Source: Zygaena filipendulae
Lineage: Eukaryota > Arthropoda > Insecta > Lepidoptera > Zygaenidae
DNA length: 64,000 bases
Direction: 5' to 3'
NCBI GenBank assembly: GCA_907165275.2
Contig: OU015664.1
Coordinates: 2,504,001 to 2,568,000 of the forward strand
The position numbers were made by a program, and so were the translations under genes. This document shows, piece after piece, positions 33,241 through 44,400 of the stretch. The notes below the pieces were generated by a model. It searched no databases and was not told where the DNA came from. It saw nothing but the letters and a program-made list of their open reading frames with translations. Position 1 is the stretch's first letter. Every line of letters begins with the position of its first letter.

Positions 33241-33289
33241 TACCGATTGAAATCGGTTTACCGATTGAAATCGGTTTACCGATTGAAAT
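33241..33289. repeat. Short tandem repeat of a palindromic 18-mer
   Basis: 2.7 copies of TACCGATTGAAATCGGTT; each unit contains the 16-bp palindrome-like ACCGATT-GA-AATCGGT. Not part of a recognised element. Confidence 0.85.
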
Positions 33290-33896
33290 TCTATACTTCA
33301 GAGAATACTAGGTGTCTACTAAAATTATAGATGTAAAACATTGTGAAGATGTCTGTTGTCGAGGATAAACGCTTTTATCTGCTTCGGACGAAATGTAGCG
33401 TACATAGTATAAAATGTCTTCTAGATCTATAGTCACTAACTTCACACGAGTAAAATTAGTTTAAACACATGGTAAACACCCACTTTTTTATGCCAGTAAA
33501 ATTTTAGGAGGTACATGTAACCAGCATTATTACCTGTATTGATGTGCTTCCGGAAAACATACAGCATTGTTTATGAAGAAGCTGTGTATACTTAGCCTCA
33601 TCTGTGGTCTGTCTTTATAGATTCAGTAGTTCATCCTTTCACCGCTAGAGGCGCTAGTGGTGCAACTCGCTTGGCGGGGCGAGTGGCGCCACGATTGCGC
33701 GCCATCTTTGTTATTCATAGCGTTGTGTACTTTTGCCGAGAGTGGTCATGCTCAATTTAAATCTGATAAATTAGTAAATAATCGACAAAGATCTCAAGTT
33801 TAATTTCATTCTTATTAATTTTGTTCACATAGTGTATAAAGTGTCAGTGTGAGTTTTTTATCGGTGTTACTTTCCTAATGGACCCTCCATCTGCGG

Positions 33897-36800
33897 ATGA
33901 CATGGAAGATCAAGATCCACGGACGCTTCGAACTCTCCCCCGTTGGAGAGAGAGCTGAGGCAGGAGTTGGAGGACACCCAGATGACTCACCAGAGAGCGA
34001 AACTAACGAGGATTGCCCTCCACCCAGGAAAAGGAAAAGAGTTTCAGAGGTAACAGTTGATCCACGGATCGACGCATTATATAATCAGGTCAGTTTTCTT
34101 ACGAATTTTATCATGCATCAACAGTGCACAAACAATAACTTGAACACTAGTTCTAGTGATGTGATTACTCAACCTAACAATGTTGACGCTGAATTCTTAA
34201 CCAATCCGTCTACATCAACACCCATGTCACTAGAACTAGGTGTCTGCAAAACAGACTTCGATGATAAAAAAGTCATCAAACCGGCGGACGGAAATAGGCT
34301 AAACAAATTGATAGAACTACAACATTTTAACTCACCTACATGGAAGCATGTTCGTTACAATAAATGTTTGAATGAGATGATTGCGTCACCAGGTTTTTGT
34401 AATTTAAAAATAAATGATGAACTATGTAGTTTGAACAAAGGGAAGGACTATTTAGCCTCCACTGAACAAGTCATAGCTGGTTTAACTAATGCTCTCCTGT
34501 ACCAAAGAGAATTACTACAATCAGGTTTACAGGATATCGTTGATTGGGCACATAAAAATCCATCAGATTTAAATTCTAACAACCTTTTTAACAAAATTAC
34601 CGACGCTTTCGGAAAATCATCTCCTTCCTACAAAGTATCCGAACAAGCCTTGCAAATTGCATGTGGTAAAAGAGCTGAATGTATCGAAACCCGTCGTCAA
34701 CGATTAATATCCGAAATTTCGGATAAAAATGTTCAAGCCGCACTTATTAATATACCTCCCAGTGAGGAATTTTTGTTCGACAAAACAAAATTGTTAGCAT
34801 TCATCCAAGCCCTCGGAGGGCCACACTTTTGGCTATCACAAACATCAAACTACAAACCACAGGCCAGAGAAAAGCCAAATTTAAAACGAAAATTTAATGA
34901 GGCGTCATCGTCGAAACCATACAATAATTTTCAACAAAAAATAATTATCAAGATACCCACAAAAAACAACAATTCAAGCAAACGTACAAAAACAAAAGTG
35001 ACAATAACAAACAGACAAAGAATTATACATTTCGAAACAAAGAAAGAAAAAAATTACTACCCGACATTACGTTTTCAAGGGGGTCGTTTAAAAATGTACA
35101 AGGATCGTTGGCAAGCACTAGGTGCCAACAAATTTATAATGTCAACGATCTCTGGCTCCCGAATACCTTTTTACAAGAAACCTCCTTTAATTATACCGAC
35201 AAAAAAGATTATGTATCGGTACTCAATCAAAACTTCACCCGAAATGTCTCAAATAATTCAAGACTTGCTAAATCAAAATGTTTTGCATCACGTGGTCAAG
35301 AAAACACCCTGTTTTCTCTCCAAGCTCTTTCTGCGGAAGAAAAGCGATGGGACCCTACGCCCGATATTCGACCTTCGAGAGTTGAACGAATACGTAAAGA
35401 CAAGGCACTTCCGCCTGATTTCACACGCTGCGGTTCCAGATTTCCTGCAACCTGGCGACTGGATGATAAAACTAGATATCTCGCAAGCTTATTTTCATAT
35501 CCCAATTTCAAAATCACACCGACCGTTCCTGAGACTCAGTTATCAAGGACAGTTATACGAGATGACATGTCTCCCCTTTGGTCTGGCTTCAGCGCCGCGC
35601 CTTTTTTCTTCCGTAACATGCTGGGTCGCGGAGACCTTGCGTGCGAAAGGATGTCGAGTTCTAGTCTACCTAGACGACTACCTTTTAGCTCATCAGGATC
35701 GATCCAAGCTAAGTCTTCAGGCTGCGGAAGTCGTAAGACACTTGGAACACCTAGGATGGAAAATCAACTTTGCGAAATCGATCTTGAACCCCACACAAGA
35801 CTTGGAATACCTGGGGATTCGATGGCAAACAGCAAAAAACGCGATGTCTCTACCGTTGAACAAGATAAGCAGTGTCAACGACATATTAGACAAAACCTTG
35901 GGGAGGCGTCACATCAATCTTCGTCAGTTGCAAAGCCTACTGGGTTCTTTAAACTTTGCCAATTTTGTGATTCCCCGAGGACGACTACACTGCCGCAACA
36001 CTCAAATCTTCCTGCGACGGTTCGACAAGAGACGACAACGACAAAAACAATCGATCCCTCAAGTCGTTTGTCAAGAGTTGGTGTGGTGGCGCGGAGCAAC
36101 TCATCACTCATCACTGATACACAAAAAACCCGCCACTCATTTCCTAACAACGGATGCTTCGGATGTGGGTTGGGGTGCACAGTTGGACGGATCTCTAATG
36201 TCAGGCGTATGGTCAGTGCAACAAAAACACTGGCACAGCAACAAAAAGGAGTTATATGCAGTATTAGCAGCAATCAGACTAAATATCAACACGTTAAAGC
36301 ACTCGCATGTACTGGTTCAATCCGACAATCGCACTCTGATCGCCTACATTCAGAAAGAAGGAGGAACCAAATCCTTAGAACTTCTAAATCTGACTTTCAA
36401 ACTGCTGCACCTAACAGACAGATTCAAAATAATGCTATCAGCATATTACCTCCCGGGGAGGTACAACATTATAGCGGACAGGTTATCGCGAGGGAAAAAC
36501 CCCGCAGAATGGCATCTCTTGCCCCAAGCGACCGCGGAGGTCTTTCAAAAATGGGGTCAACCCGAAATAGATCTGTTCGCGTCACGAAAGACTGCTGTGG
36601 TAAAAAATTACGTCTCGTTAGATTGCAAAGATCAATTAGCAAGCTATATAGATGCCTTCAGCAAACCATGGAAGTACGAACTAGCATGGGTGTTCCCACC
36701 ACCCAACCTCATACCGAGAGTACTGACACATCTAAACAGTGCGACAGGAACTTACCTGATAGTGACTCCGGACTGGCCGCAGAGTTATTGGCTTCAAGAT

Positions 36801-36944
36801 CTGAAGTCCAGAACACTGGACCAACCACAACAACTCCAGAACCTATCAGAGATCTTGATAGACGTGACAACATCACAGCCACCTCCTCAGGTAGAAACAT
36901 TAACCCTGAAAGTCTGGAAAATTGGGGGTGGGGTGCGCAAATAA
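33897..36944 (+). CDS. DIRS gag-like plus reverse transcriptase / RNase H ORF
   Basis: 1015-codon open frame. Residues about 1-390 are hydrophilic and gag-like, Lys/Asn-rich at the end. The reverse transcriptase spans about 450-690 with L-D-I-S-Q-A-Y, L-P-F-G-L-A-S-A-P and the catalytic Y-L-D-D near residue 590. RNase H starts near 748 (T-T-D-A-S-D-V-G-W-G) and has the S-D-N and A-D-x-L-S-R motifs. It makes cDNA from element RNA. Start is doubtful: an upstream ATG at 33878 opens MDPPSADDMEDQDPRTLR in another frame and looks like the authentic N-terminus, but meets a stop at about 33955 in a GAGAGAGAG run, so a one-base indel there may have broken the gag start. The frame overlaps the recombinase frame at its end. 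Confidence 0.88.
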   Translation: MTWKIKIHGRFELSPVGERAEAGVGGHPDDSPESETNEDCPPPRKRKRVSEVTVDPRIDALYNQVSFLTNFIMHQQCTNNNLNTSSSDVITQPNNVDAEFLTNPSTSTPMSLELGVCKTDFDDKKVIKPADGNRLNKLIELQHFNSPTWKHVRYNKCLNEMIASPGFCNLKINDELCSLNKGKDYLASTEQVIAGLTNALLYQRELLQSGLQDIVDWAHKNPSDLNSNNLFNKITDAFGKSSPSYKVSEQALQIACGKRAECIETRRQRLISEISDKNVQAALINIPPSEEFLFDKTKLLAFIQALGGPHFWLSQTSNYKPQAREKPNLKRKFNEASSSKPYNNFQQKIIIKIPTKNNNSSKRTKTKVTITNRQRIIHFETKKEKNYYPTLRFQGGRLKMYKDRWQALGANKFIMSTISGSRIPFYKKPPLIIPTKKIMYRYSIKTSPEMSQIIQDLLNQNVLHHVVKKTPCFLSKLFLRKKSDGTLRPIFDLRELNEYVKTRHFRLISHAAVPDFLQPGDWMIKLDISQAYFHIPISKSHRPFLRLSYQGQLYEMTCLPFGLASAPRLFSSVTCWVAETLRAKGCRVLVYLDDYLLAHQDRSKLSLQAAEVVRHLEHLGWKINFAKSILNPTQDLEYLGIRWQTAKNAMSLPLNKISSVNDILDKTLGRRHINLRQLQSLLGSLNFANFVIPRGRLHCRNTQIFLRRFDKRRQRQKQSIPQVVCQELVWWRGATHHSSLIHKKPATHFLTTDASDVGWGAQLDGSLMSGVWSVQQKHWHSNKKELYAVLAAIRLNINTLKHSHVLVQSDNRTLIAYIQKEGGTKSLELLNLTFKLLHLTDRFKIMLSAYYLPGRYNIIADRLSRGKNPAEWHLLPQATAEVFQKWGQPEIDLFASRKTAVVKNYVSLDCKDQLASYIDAFSKPWKYELAWVFPPPNLIPRVLTHLNSATGTYLIVTPDWPQSYWLQDLKSRTLDQPQQLQNLSEILIDVTTSQPPPQVETLTLKVWKIGGGVRK

Positions 36945-37891
36945 AAGAGTGGTCGACACAAGAAAAAGAATTATTAAAGAAGAGTTGGCGGCAGTCGACT
37001 TTAACCACTTACTTGCCTGCAATTAAAAGATGGCTCGCATGGTGCTCTAATTCCAAAGTAGATCCAAAATCTCCTCATCCGGCGGACATTGCTAAATTCT
37101 TAATTTACCTCTTTTTGCAAGAAAACTTATCTTATAGGACGATACTTGTTCATAAATCAGCCATTTTCACTTTTTGCGGCCCACATCTAGAAAAAAGCAC
37201 TTTCTCCAATTTCATTATAAAACATACTATTAAGGCAATTGGGGCAGCTAAACCAAAAGTAGTAAAACCATCACTAATATGGGACCCGAGAATAGTCCTC
37301 GATTGGCTTTCAATTAACCCGCACAAAAACTCACTTTTCGATATAGCTCGTAGAACAGCCACGGTGTTGTTGTTAGCTTCCGGACGCAGAGTTCATGATT
37401 TGACATTACTAAAAATATCGAACGATAGTTATTTAGATACCGGAGAATACATGCTTTTTCTACCAGAATTCGGGTCTAAAACTGACACTCATTCTTACCG
37501 TCAATCTGCGTGGAAGCTATCACAGCATCAAGACAAAAATATATGCCCTGTTACGTTAGTTAGATCTCTCATAAATAAAAGTAAACAAAGACGATCTGAT
37601 AACATTAAAAATCTTTTTGTGACAATATGTGGTTGTGCTAAGCCAGCCTCACGTACGGTAATTGGCAACTGGGTTCGCTCGGTCCTTCGAGAGAGTGGCA
37701 TTTATGCACCTCCAGGAAGCTGTAGATCAGCAGTTGCCTCATTGGGATGGTTAGATAACGAACCAATAGATAATATATTATCACGCGGTAATTGGAAATC
37801 ATTAAACACATTTCTAAATCATTATTGTCGTGAGATACAGCTTCCTAAGGGTGACCGAAATTCGTTTTTCAAGACATTTACCCCTTCTTGA
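36850..37891 (+). CDS. DIRS tyrosine recombinase
   Basis: In a different frame from the reverse transcriptase and overlapping its end by about 100 bp. The recognisable domain starts near 36950 (W-S-T-Q-E-K-E) and ends at 37891. An N-terminal SAM-like DNA-binding part is followed by the catalytic part: first Arg in A-S-G-R-R-V-H-D-L, second Arg in G-S-C-R-S-A-V-A-S, then R-G-N-W and the nucleophile Tyr in N-H-Y-C-R. The His that many tyrosine recombinases have three residues before the second Arg is Gly here. It would integrate the circular DNA intermediate. The same frame is open back to 35108 but upstream of about 36850 this is only the shadow of the reverse transcriptase. No start codon is obvious, so expression may rely on frameshift or reinitiation. 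Confidence 0.85.
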
Positions 37892-38164
37892 TTTACAGGG
37901 CTTAATAGATGAATAATTATAGTAATCATGTAAGAATTTTCTGTTTTTATTACACGCAAAATATTAAGTTTAATTTATTTAAGAATATAAAAAATAAGCA
38001 ATTTTATTTTTAGTATGATGTTCTAAATACTGTTATAATGGAAATTGTTTGTTACAGTGTAAATAAGGTTTTCATCGTGTTATCGTTCTTTATATCATAA
38101 TACACAGAATTTATTAATATCATCATAGCGTTGTGTCTAATTTCACCAGCAGATAACAAACACG

Positions 38165-38270
38165 TCTTCATAAACAATGCTGTATGTTTTCCGGAAGCAC
38201 ATCAATATGACGGTTTTACAAAACAATAAAACCGATATTATGTGCTGAAAAGGAAAACATACAGCATTGT
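38165..38270. repeat. Internal complementary region of the DIRS element
   Basis: 38165-38206 is the reverse complement of the element's left tip and 38203-38270 that of its right tip, joined at the shared TATT/ATATT. Diagnostic of the DIRS replication mode. Confidence 0.9.
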
Positions 38271-38509
38271 AGGAAGTACTTCCTGGTGAAGACTATGAAT
38301 AACAAAGATGGCGCGCAATCGTGGCGCCACTCGCCCCGCCAAGCGAGTTGCACCACTAGCGCCTCTAGCGGTGAAAGGATGAACTACTGAATCTATAAAG
38401 ACAGACCACAGATGAGGCTAAGTATACACAGCTTCTTCATAAACAATGCTGTATGTTTTCCTTTTCAGCACATAATATCGGTTTTATTGTTTTGTAAAAC
38501 CGTCATATT

Positions 38510-39179
38510 ACTTACTTTTCACATAGCAAAGAAAGATATCATGTTTGCTCCATAAGTCCCATACCACCAACTCTATAATCATACTTCTGTATATAGAGTT
38601 GGTGCAACTGCTGTTTTTTATTCACCTTGATCCAGCTGAGGATCCAGCTGTTTGTATCCACTTTCATATAGAAGAGCGTTTTTTTTTGTTTGAGTAGAAA
38701 ACTTCACAAGTATTTAGAATAGAATAGAAAAAAGTTTAATTGATACTATAAAGATAAAATAAGTACAAGCGTGAGTCTTAAACTAGAATACTTGATGGTA
38801 CCAAAATGGCTACCACTCAGCATTATGCCGTGGCACTAAGTTCCACGACGCTGATTTTCAGTGGCGGCCGTAGAAGGGATAATCCAGTAGATATTAGTAA
38901 AGTTAAAGTTAAATAAGTACCTATTTATCCTTCCTTTATCCTATTTATAAATGTGAACTAAATTCTTAAAGTATAATAAAAAAAATTCCGTGCGTACCTA
39001 ATCTTGACAACGAAGTTTTCATCTTAATTTATCTTTTTTGAATTAGATAATAGTTGTAACTTGTAAAAGATTGGGAACTGAAATTCAGCAGTTTTGCTGA
39101 GTCCCATTTCCTTTTTGCCATACCATTCTGTACAAAAAACTTTATGCTGGTGAATAAAAATTTATTTTATTTATTTATT
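38510..39179. other. Region upstream of the receptor gene
   Basis: Contains a hairpin at 38565-38604 (CACCAACTCTATA / TATAGAGTTGGTG). A LINE-tail-like stretch at about 38720-38870 includes CTCAGCATTATGCCGTGGCA and resembles 32150-32340. A (TTTA)n run lies at about 39160-39180. No exon recognised. Confidence 0.45.
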
Positions 39180-39592
39180 TACTAGCTGTTCCCCGCGGTT
39201 TCACTCGCGGTAATTTCGGGATAAAAAGTACCCTATGTCCTTTTCTGTACCCCTGAAAACGTGTATGCAAAATTTCGTGGTGATCGGTAGAGCCGTCACC
39301 GTGAAAGCGTAACAAACAAAAAAACTCACTTTCGCATTTGGACATAGATAAGCAATAGTGTGTTAACCCACATTGGAGAAATTTTGAATAAATTGTGTTT
39401 TAAAATCATATCCTTATTTTGTTTCAGCATTTTTTTATTTTGTAAATGTTTTTTGGTATTTAAACAATGTAATAAGGTAAACACATAATTGAAAAACGCT
39501 CTATAACTCAGAATAAAGCGTTTTGAATCAATAACTTAATATTGTGGGTTAAGATGTTATTGCTTATCTGCGTCCATTTATAATATTAGTTT
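39180..39592 (-). mobile_element. Lep1-type Helitron interrupted by MITE B
   Basis: ACTAGCTGTTCCCCGCGG start to TTTCGCATT at 39338, then MITE B, then TTATAATATTAG at 39577-39592, which completes the Helitron's 5' end. Confidence 0.65.
39339..39576. mobile_element. MITE family B, copy 3, nested in a Helitron
   Basis: TGGACATAGATAAGCAATAG start, TTGCTTATCTGCGTCCA end, inner GTGTTAACCCAC / GTGGGTTAA arms. Confidence 0.75.
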
Positions 39593-40264
39593 AGTAGCAT
39601 TTATTCATGACTTTTACAGTTTGAATTTGAATCACAATCTTTTGGTTAAAACGCTCCCTTTCTACGTACCACGGATTACAATATAACTTGATTATAGATG
39701 AAAATATTTATCAGGATTATTGTTTTGGGTTGCAAATTGTCCAAATTACGTCGTAAAATTTGTTGAACATCGACCTAATTTTACCTGTTTACGTGGAAAA
39801 CGAGTATACGCAATTAGCCTGTGGCTGTGAATTTACACCCATCTCTTGGCAATACATCCTCTTTTGCTTTCGGCGAATATAATACGCTCCGTCAAGCGGT
39901 AAAAGTTAGGAGTATAGCCTATAGGTATATGTATATAACAAGAAGTTAAGTTAGCTTTACAAATACCCCAACAAGGTACATCGTCAGACGAAAAGTTTTT
40001 ATTTCGTCTGAGGGTACATCCCACAGGAATACGCGATTATTCCACATACATTATCGTGCCTACTGTTAAAATTGATATTAAGTCTGAAAATGGTGTAATC
40101 TTTGGGTATTTGAAAAAAAAAAAAACTGAAGTCAATTCGGTAATTCAATACCAAATTTCAACTTGCTTTTCACCCATTTTTTTAAATGTGTTTTTTTCCC
40201 TTTCTTGATGCTTTCTTGCGTTTGCGCACGCCGCCCCCTTAGCCAAGTTGGATTTAACCAACGT
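39593..40264. other. Upstream stretch, no gene seen
   Basis: AT-rich. A short inverted pair ATCGTCAGACGAAAAG / CTTTTATTTCGTCTGAGG-like words lie near 39980-40012. Nothing else recognised. Confidence 0.45.
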
Positions 40265-40619
40265 TTTTAGAATTTTTGTCTGTCTGTCTTTCTGTATGTA
40301 TTCGTGCTACGCAAAAACTGCCGCACCAAATTGAATGCGGATTAGATTACTTCGAAACATACTCATGTTTCGATTTTTTCGAAATTCCACCTGGAACTCG
40401 AGATATTAAAAAAAAAATGCTGGCCATCCTACTACATACTAATATTATAAATGTGAAAGTGTGGATGTTTGGATGTTTCTTGTTGTTTGATGTGTGTTTG
40501 TTACTCAATCACGCAAAAATGTTGTGAGGGGTACAGAGAAGGACTTAGGGTACTTTTTATCCCGGAATTTCCTCGGGAACTCCGAAATTACCGCGGGGAA
40601 ACCGCGGGGCACAGCTAGT
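40265..40619 (+). repeat. Composite repeat: unknown module followed by Lep1-type Helitron, second copy
   Basis: GTCTGTCTGTCTTTCTGTAT, CTACGCAAAAACTGCCGCAC, CATGTTTCGATTTTTTCGAA, then from about 40430 a Helitron ending CGCGGGGCACAGCTAGT. Same module order as 5390-5768. Confidence 0.6.
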
Positions 40620-41477
40620 CTTTAAAATAAATCAGCGCGATACGCATGTGCTTTACCTGAATAGTATTTTAATATATTTTAACGTTTGTTTAGATTGTGT
40701 CGCTATGAAATGGTACGAAGGGCTTATGCATTTCCATTCGCTGAAGCTCTAAATACCCTTACCCTACTCAAAACGGTACATTATCATCCCAGCATGTAAC
40801 TAAGCGATTACTGGCGAGGCTCATAAGCATAATGTTTCCTCAGTGATTTAAAAAGTTTTTATAGCACCGCAAACTAAACAGAGTTCAGATTTACATTTCA
40901 TTACAGCAACTGTCTATTATACTTTGTTTGACGTCATAACATTGTAGTTATGTAAACAATCTCTATTATTTCATAAATTTCAACCGAAGAGTGTACCAAT
41001 TATACTCGAACAAAGATGGTTAAACCGCTCAAGCAAATCGCCCATGTAAATTGGTAAGTGGAACATTCGTTATAATATTATTGTGGAAAATAAAGCTCGT
41101 ACCCGAAGGTTTGCTGAGTTTTAAACAGCGTCAAGATTACTATAAGCAAATTAAGGCAACAATAAAAAAGTCTTATAAATACGTAGGTACAAGTATTACA
41201 TTAAAGATTGCTCTAACTTCTGAATTATTCCACTAAACAATTGTCACTAAACAAACTGCATAAGGATTGCTCTTACAACAGAGCGTATTAAAATCTGTGT
41301 GGCCAATGATATGATACTTATAATGTAATTGTGTTCAGTAATATTACTTAAGCAAGCATAGATTTAAAAGAAGAGTGGATTTTTTTTAACGAGCTGAGTT
41401 TATCAATAATTTTTAATAAATGCTTTTCTTTCCTTTTTCTCGCGCTACTTATCAGAGAAGAGAAATAATATCGCACA
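40620..41477. other. 5' flank of the receptor model, may hold missed exons
   Basis: An ATG at 41015 opens 12 codons (MVKPLKQIAHVN) before a strong donor GTAAGT, but its phase creates a stop when joined to the next exon, so I did not use it. An upstream exon carrying a signal peptide is expected somewhere here or in the repeats further left. Confidence 0.35.
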
Positions 41478-44400
41478 ATGAGAAATTTAACTTTTAAAGT
41501 TGGCTCAATGTACAATTGCGATATAATAGCGAACACAGAGATGCACAAGACAGACTTATATTGGAGACAAACCGTGTTGGGATGTCAGGTGCTGCAAATA
41601 CTGCAAGAGATTTACGCTTTCAAGTAAGTAGCTATCCTGGTCTATAGAAAAGTGCTGTTCTTCTGCGCACTGTTTTTAGTTAAATATATACATCGTGTTA
41701 ATGAATAGCTACTATCGAATCGATTTTTAATTTTTATTAGTCCATGTCTAAATTATTTATAGTTCAATATTAGGCGTGTACGCCGCCCGCTGCAAAAAAA
41801 ATCGAACCGGTAGGCGCGGTAGCGTAGCGCTTGGAATTTCGTAGATATATCACCTCCAAACTAATGTTGAACAACTTTTAAGTATAAATTTTTTCGACAT
41901 AAAGTATATTTTAATCATATTATTGTTTATTTTTTAAATCGGGTGTGTTAGGTTCCAGTTAATTCATTAAAACGTTGTATAAGAATAGAATAGATAAAAT
42001 AAATAAAAAAAATTACATAATTGCCAAGATAAGTGTAACAATAGGCGGTTAAAGCGATCTTTATAGACAGCCTTAGGGTACAAAGGAAATTTGCAAATAA
42101 GGTGGAAATGTCAACGTTAGATTGATGATAATGATATAATTTCATTCAACGAGTACTTTGGGCAAAATACTATTTTTATGTAAAATTGTAAAGAAAAATA
42201 ACTTGAAGAATAAAAAAAAAAACCATAAAGACGAAGTCCAAAGTCCTTCTTGTATACTTCCTCATAATTCTTGTAAAAAAACTATTAGAACCGATTTAGT
42301 TATGGCGGAGAGCAGTGGGGAATACAATTTTTTTTTTCATAGGGATAATCCGTTCGAGCTGCAGTCTGCGGGGCTATTATTTATTTATTTAAAAGTTACA
42401 TCAACATAGAAACACTAACAGTGAAAAAAACAAATAAGCATCAAATAATAGGTCAAGTGTCACTATACTGACAGGTGCAAACTGCATGCGATTTACAAAT
42501 AAAATTCACACTATTAGAAAATAAAAAATAATATTGAGTGAAAGCTTAGTCCAAATAAAAATATAAAACATGATAAAACACAATATTACGTAACTTTTTT
42601 TCTATCATTTTTGGGTTGCAACCAAAAACAAGACGGTTTTGCGATTACAATATGTACGTTTTGATAACTACAATATCTAGCAATCACCCAAAATAAACAT
42701 ACCTCAAAAGTAGAACCTGTCTAAACATGATTAATTAATCGCAAAATCGCTATTTTTTCTAATTGCAACCGAGAAATGATAGAAACAAAAGTTACTGTTT
42801 TAGAATACTTTTATTAGAAAATCTCACATGTCGTTGCATGCCGCCATAGCTCGAATGCCAGCTCTGTGTTGTCTCTTATTTAAAAAGTGACTGACAGAGA
42901 ACTGCTATTCAGCCAATGCCAACACGTTATCTTTAACAAAAAAATTAAATTAAATCATAATAATCATGAATATCGGTTTAGCCAATAATTCAATTAAATT
43001 AACAATAATTATGTTAAAAACTTATAAACTTATTCGGATTAAAATTTGAATCCACAATCATTAATATAGTCACTTATAAACCATAAGGGTAGGTTACACA
43101 ACATAATCAATCAACAAGTATAATCCTTGAGATAAGCAGGTCTTCTAGTTTCTCTTCTGGGTCGAGGGCTGTTAATAGATAAAGGTGTTTTTGTTGGAGT
43201 AGAAACTTGAAGACTCGTAGAATCGTTCTTAGTATCATCTGGAGTACAATTGGAGACTAAATTATTTGTATTATCACACTCCTCATACAAATTTTCTGAT
43301 TGTATTATATTATTTTCTTCACAACTATTAGTTTGTCCGTTTAATTTAAAATTATCTTCAATAGTTATATTCGTTTCTTTTTCTTGGGTAGGTGAAGAAT
43401 GGGGTCGAATATGTGATAGGTTGCGCCTATAGGTTGTATTATCAACATTTACCAGATATGATCTATCCGAAAGGATATCTGTGACAACTCCTGGTGTCCA
43501 GAATTTATTTGATGAAGGTTGAAGTTGAACTGTAACTGGCTGTCCTATTTCGAGGCTAGTTGCCTTTTTCGCCCTTTTATCATACGAATATTTAGTAGCC
43601 TCCTTTTTTCTTTTGATGTACTCTGGAACATTCTCAATAACATTTGGTCGTAGCATCTCCTGAATGATTGGTAAATAACCTCGCGTTCTTCGGGAATATA
43701 GTCTCTGGACAGGGCTAGAGTCTAACTTGTTAGGAGTATTTCTTAAACATAGCAAGTTAAACCAGAAATCGTCTCCATTCTCATTTGATTTGAGTAGCAG
43801 TTTTTTTGCTATTTTCACTGTAGCTTCTGCTTTGCCATTTGCTTGTGGGTGATTTGGTGAAGAAGTTACTTGAGTGAAATTCCATTTATTAGCAAATTCA
43901 GAGAATTCTTGATTAACAAAATTGGTGCCTCCATCCGTTACAACTACCTCTGGAATACCATGTCTGGAGAAGTTCTTTTTACAGGCCTCTATTACTTGTT
44001 TTGCTGACATGTCCTTTAATTTATCTATTTCAAAAAAGTCAGAGTAATGGTCTACAGTAATTAAAAATTTCATCTGTCTGCCATTTTGAGTGAAGAAGAA
44101 AACATCCATTGAAATAATCTGAAATGGATATTTAGGTATTTTATGACTTTGCATGGTCATCTTTTGTTGACTTGGTTGAAATTTTTTACATATATGACAG
44201 TTTTTGATCAATTCTCTGATATCATTTGTCATTGCTGGCCAAAATATAGCATCTCTAGCTAACTTTAAAGTATTTTCGATACCTGAATGAGCTTTATGTA
44301 ATTTGTTTAATATTTCTTGCCGTAAATTTTCAGGAATAAGAATGGCTTGATTCTTGAGGATCAGACCTCCATGAACAGTTAAGTCAGCTTTTAAGCTATA

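Larger units (their letters stand above)
33537..38509 (+). mobile_element. DIRS-type tyrosine-recombinase retrotransposon, structurally complete
   Basis: 4973 bp. A 169-bp inverted repeat lies at 33552-33720 and 38293-38461. The outer tips are 33537-33551 and 38462-38509. An internal complementary region at 38165-38270 equals the reverse complement of the left tip joined to that of the right tip, the signature used by DIRS elements to make a circle for integration. The tips share TATT, and one copy of it can account for the empty site, with no target duplication, as expected for recombinase integration. The inside encodes gag-like, reverse transcriptase/RNase H and tyrosine recombinase proteins. 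The inverted repeats look identical over 169 bp, suggesting recent insertion. Confidence 0.9.

Noticed and set aside
35108..36850. Long open frame overlapping the DIRS reverse transcriptase in another phase
   Set aside because: It is continuous with the recombinase frame but its sequence is the shadow of the conserved reverse transcriptase; only the part after about 36850 shows family motifs.
41015..41051. ATG plus strong donor (MVKPLKQIAHVN) as first exon of the receptor
   Set aside because: Joining it to the next receptor exon gives a stop or the wrong frame for the following junction.
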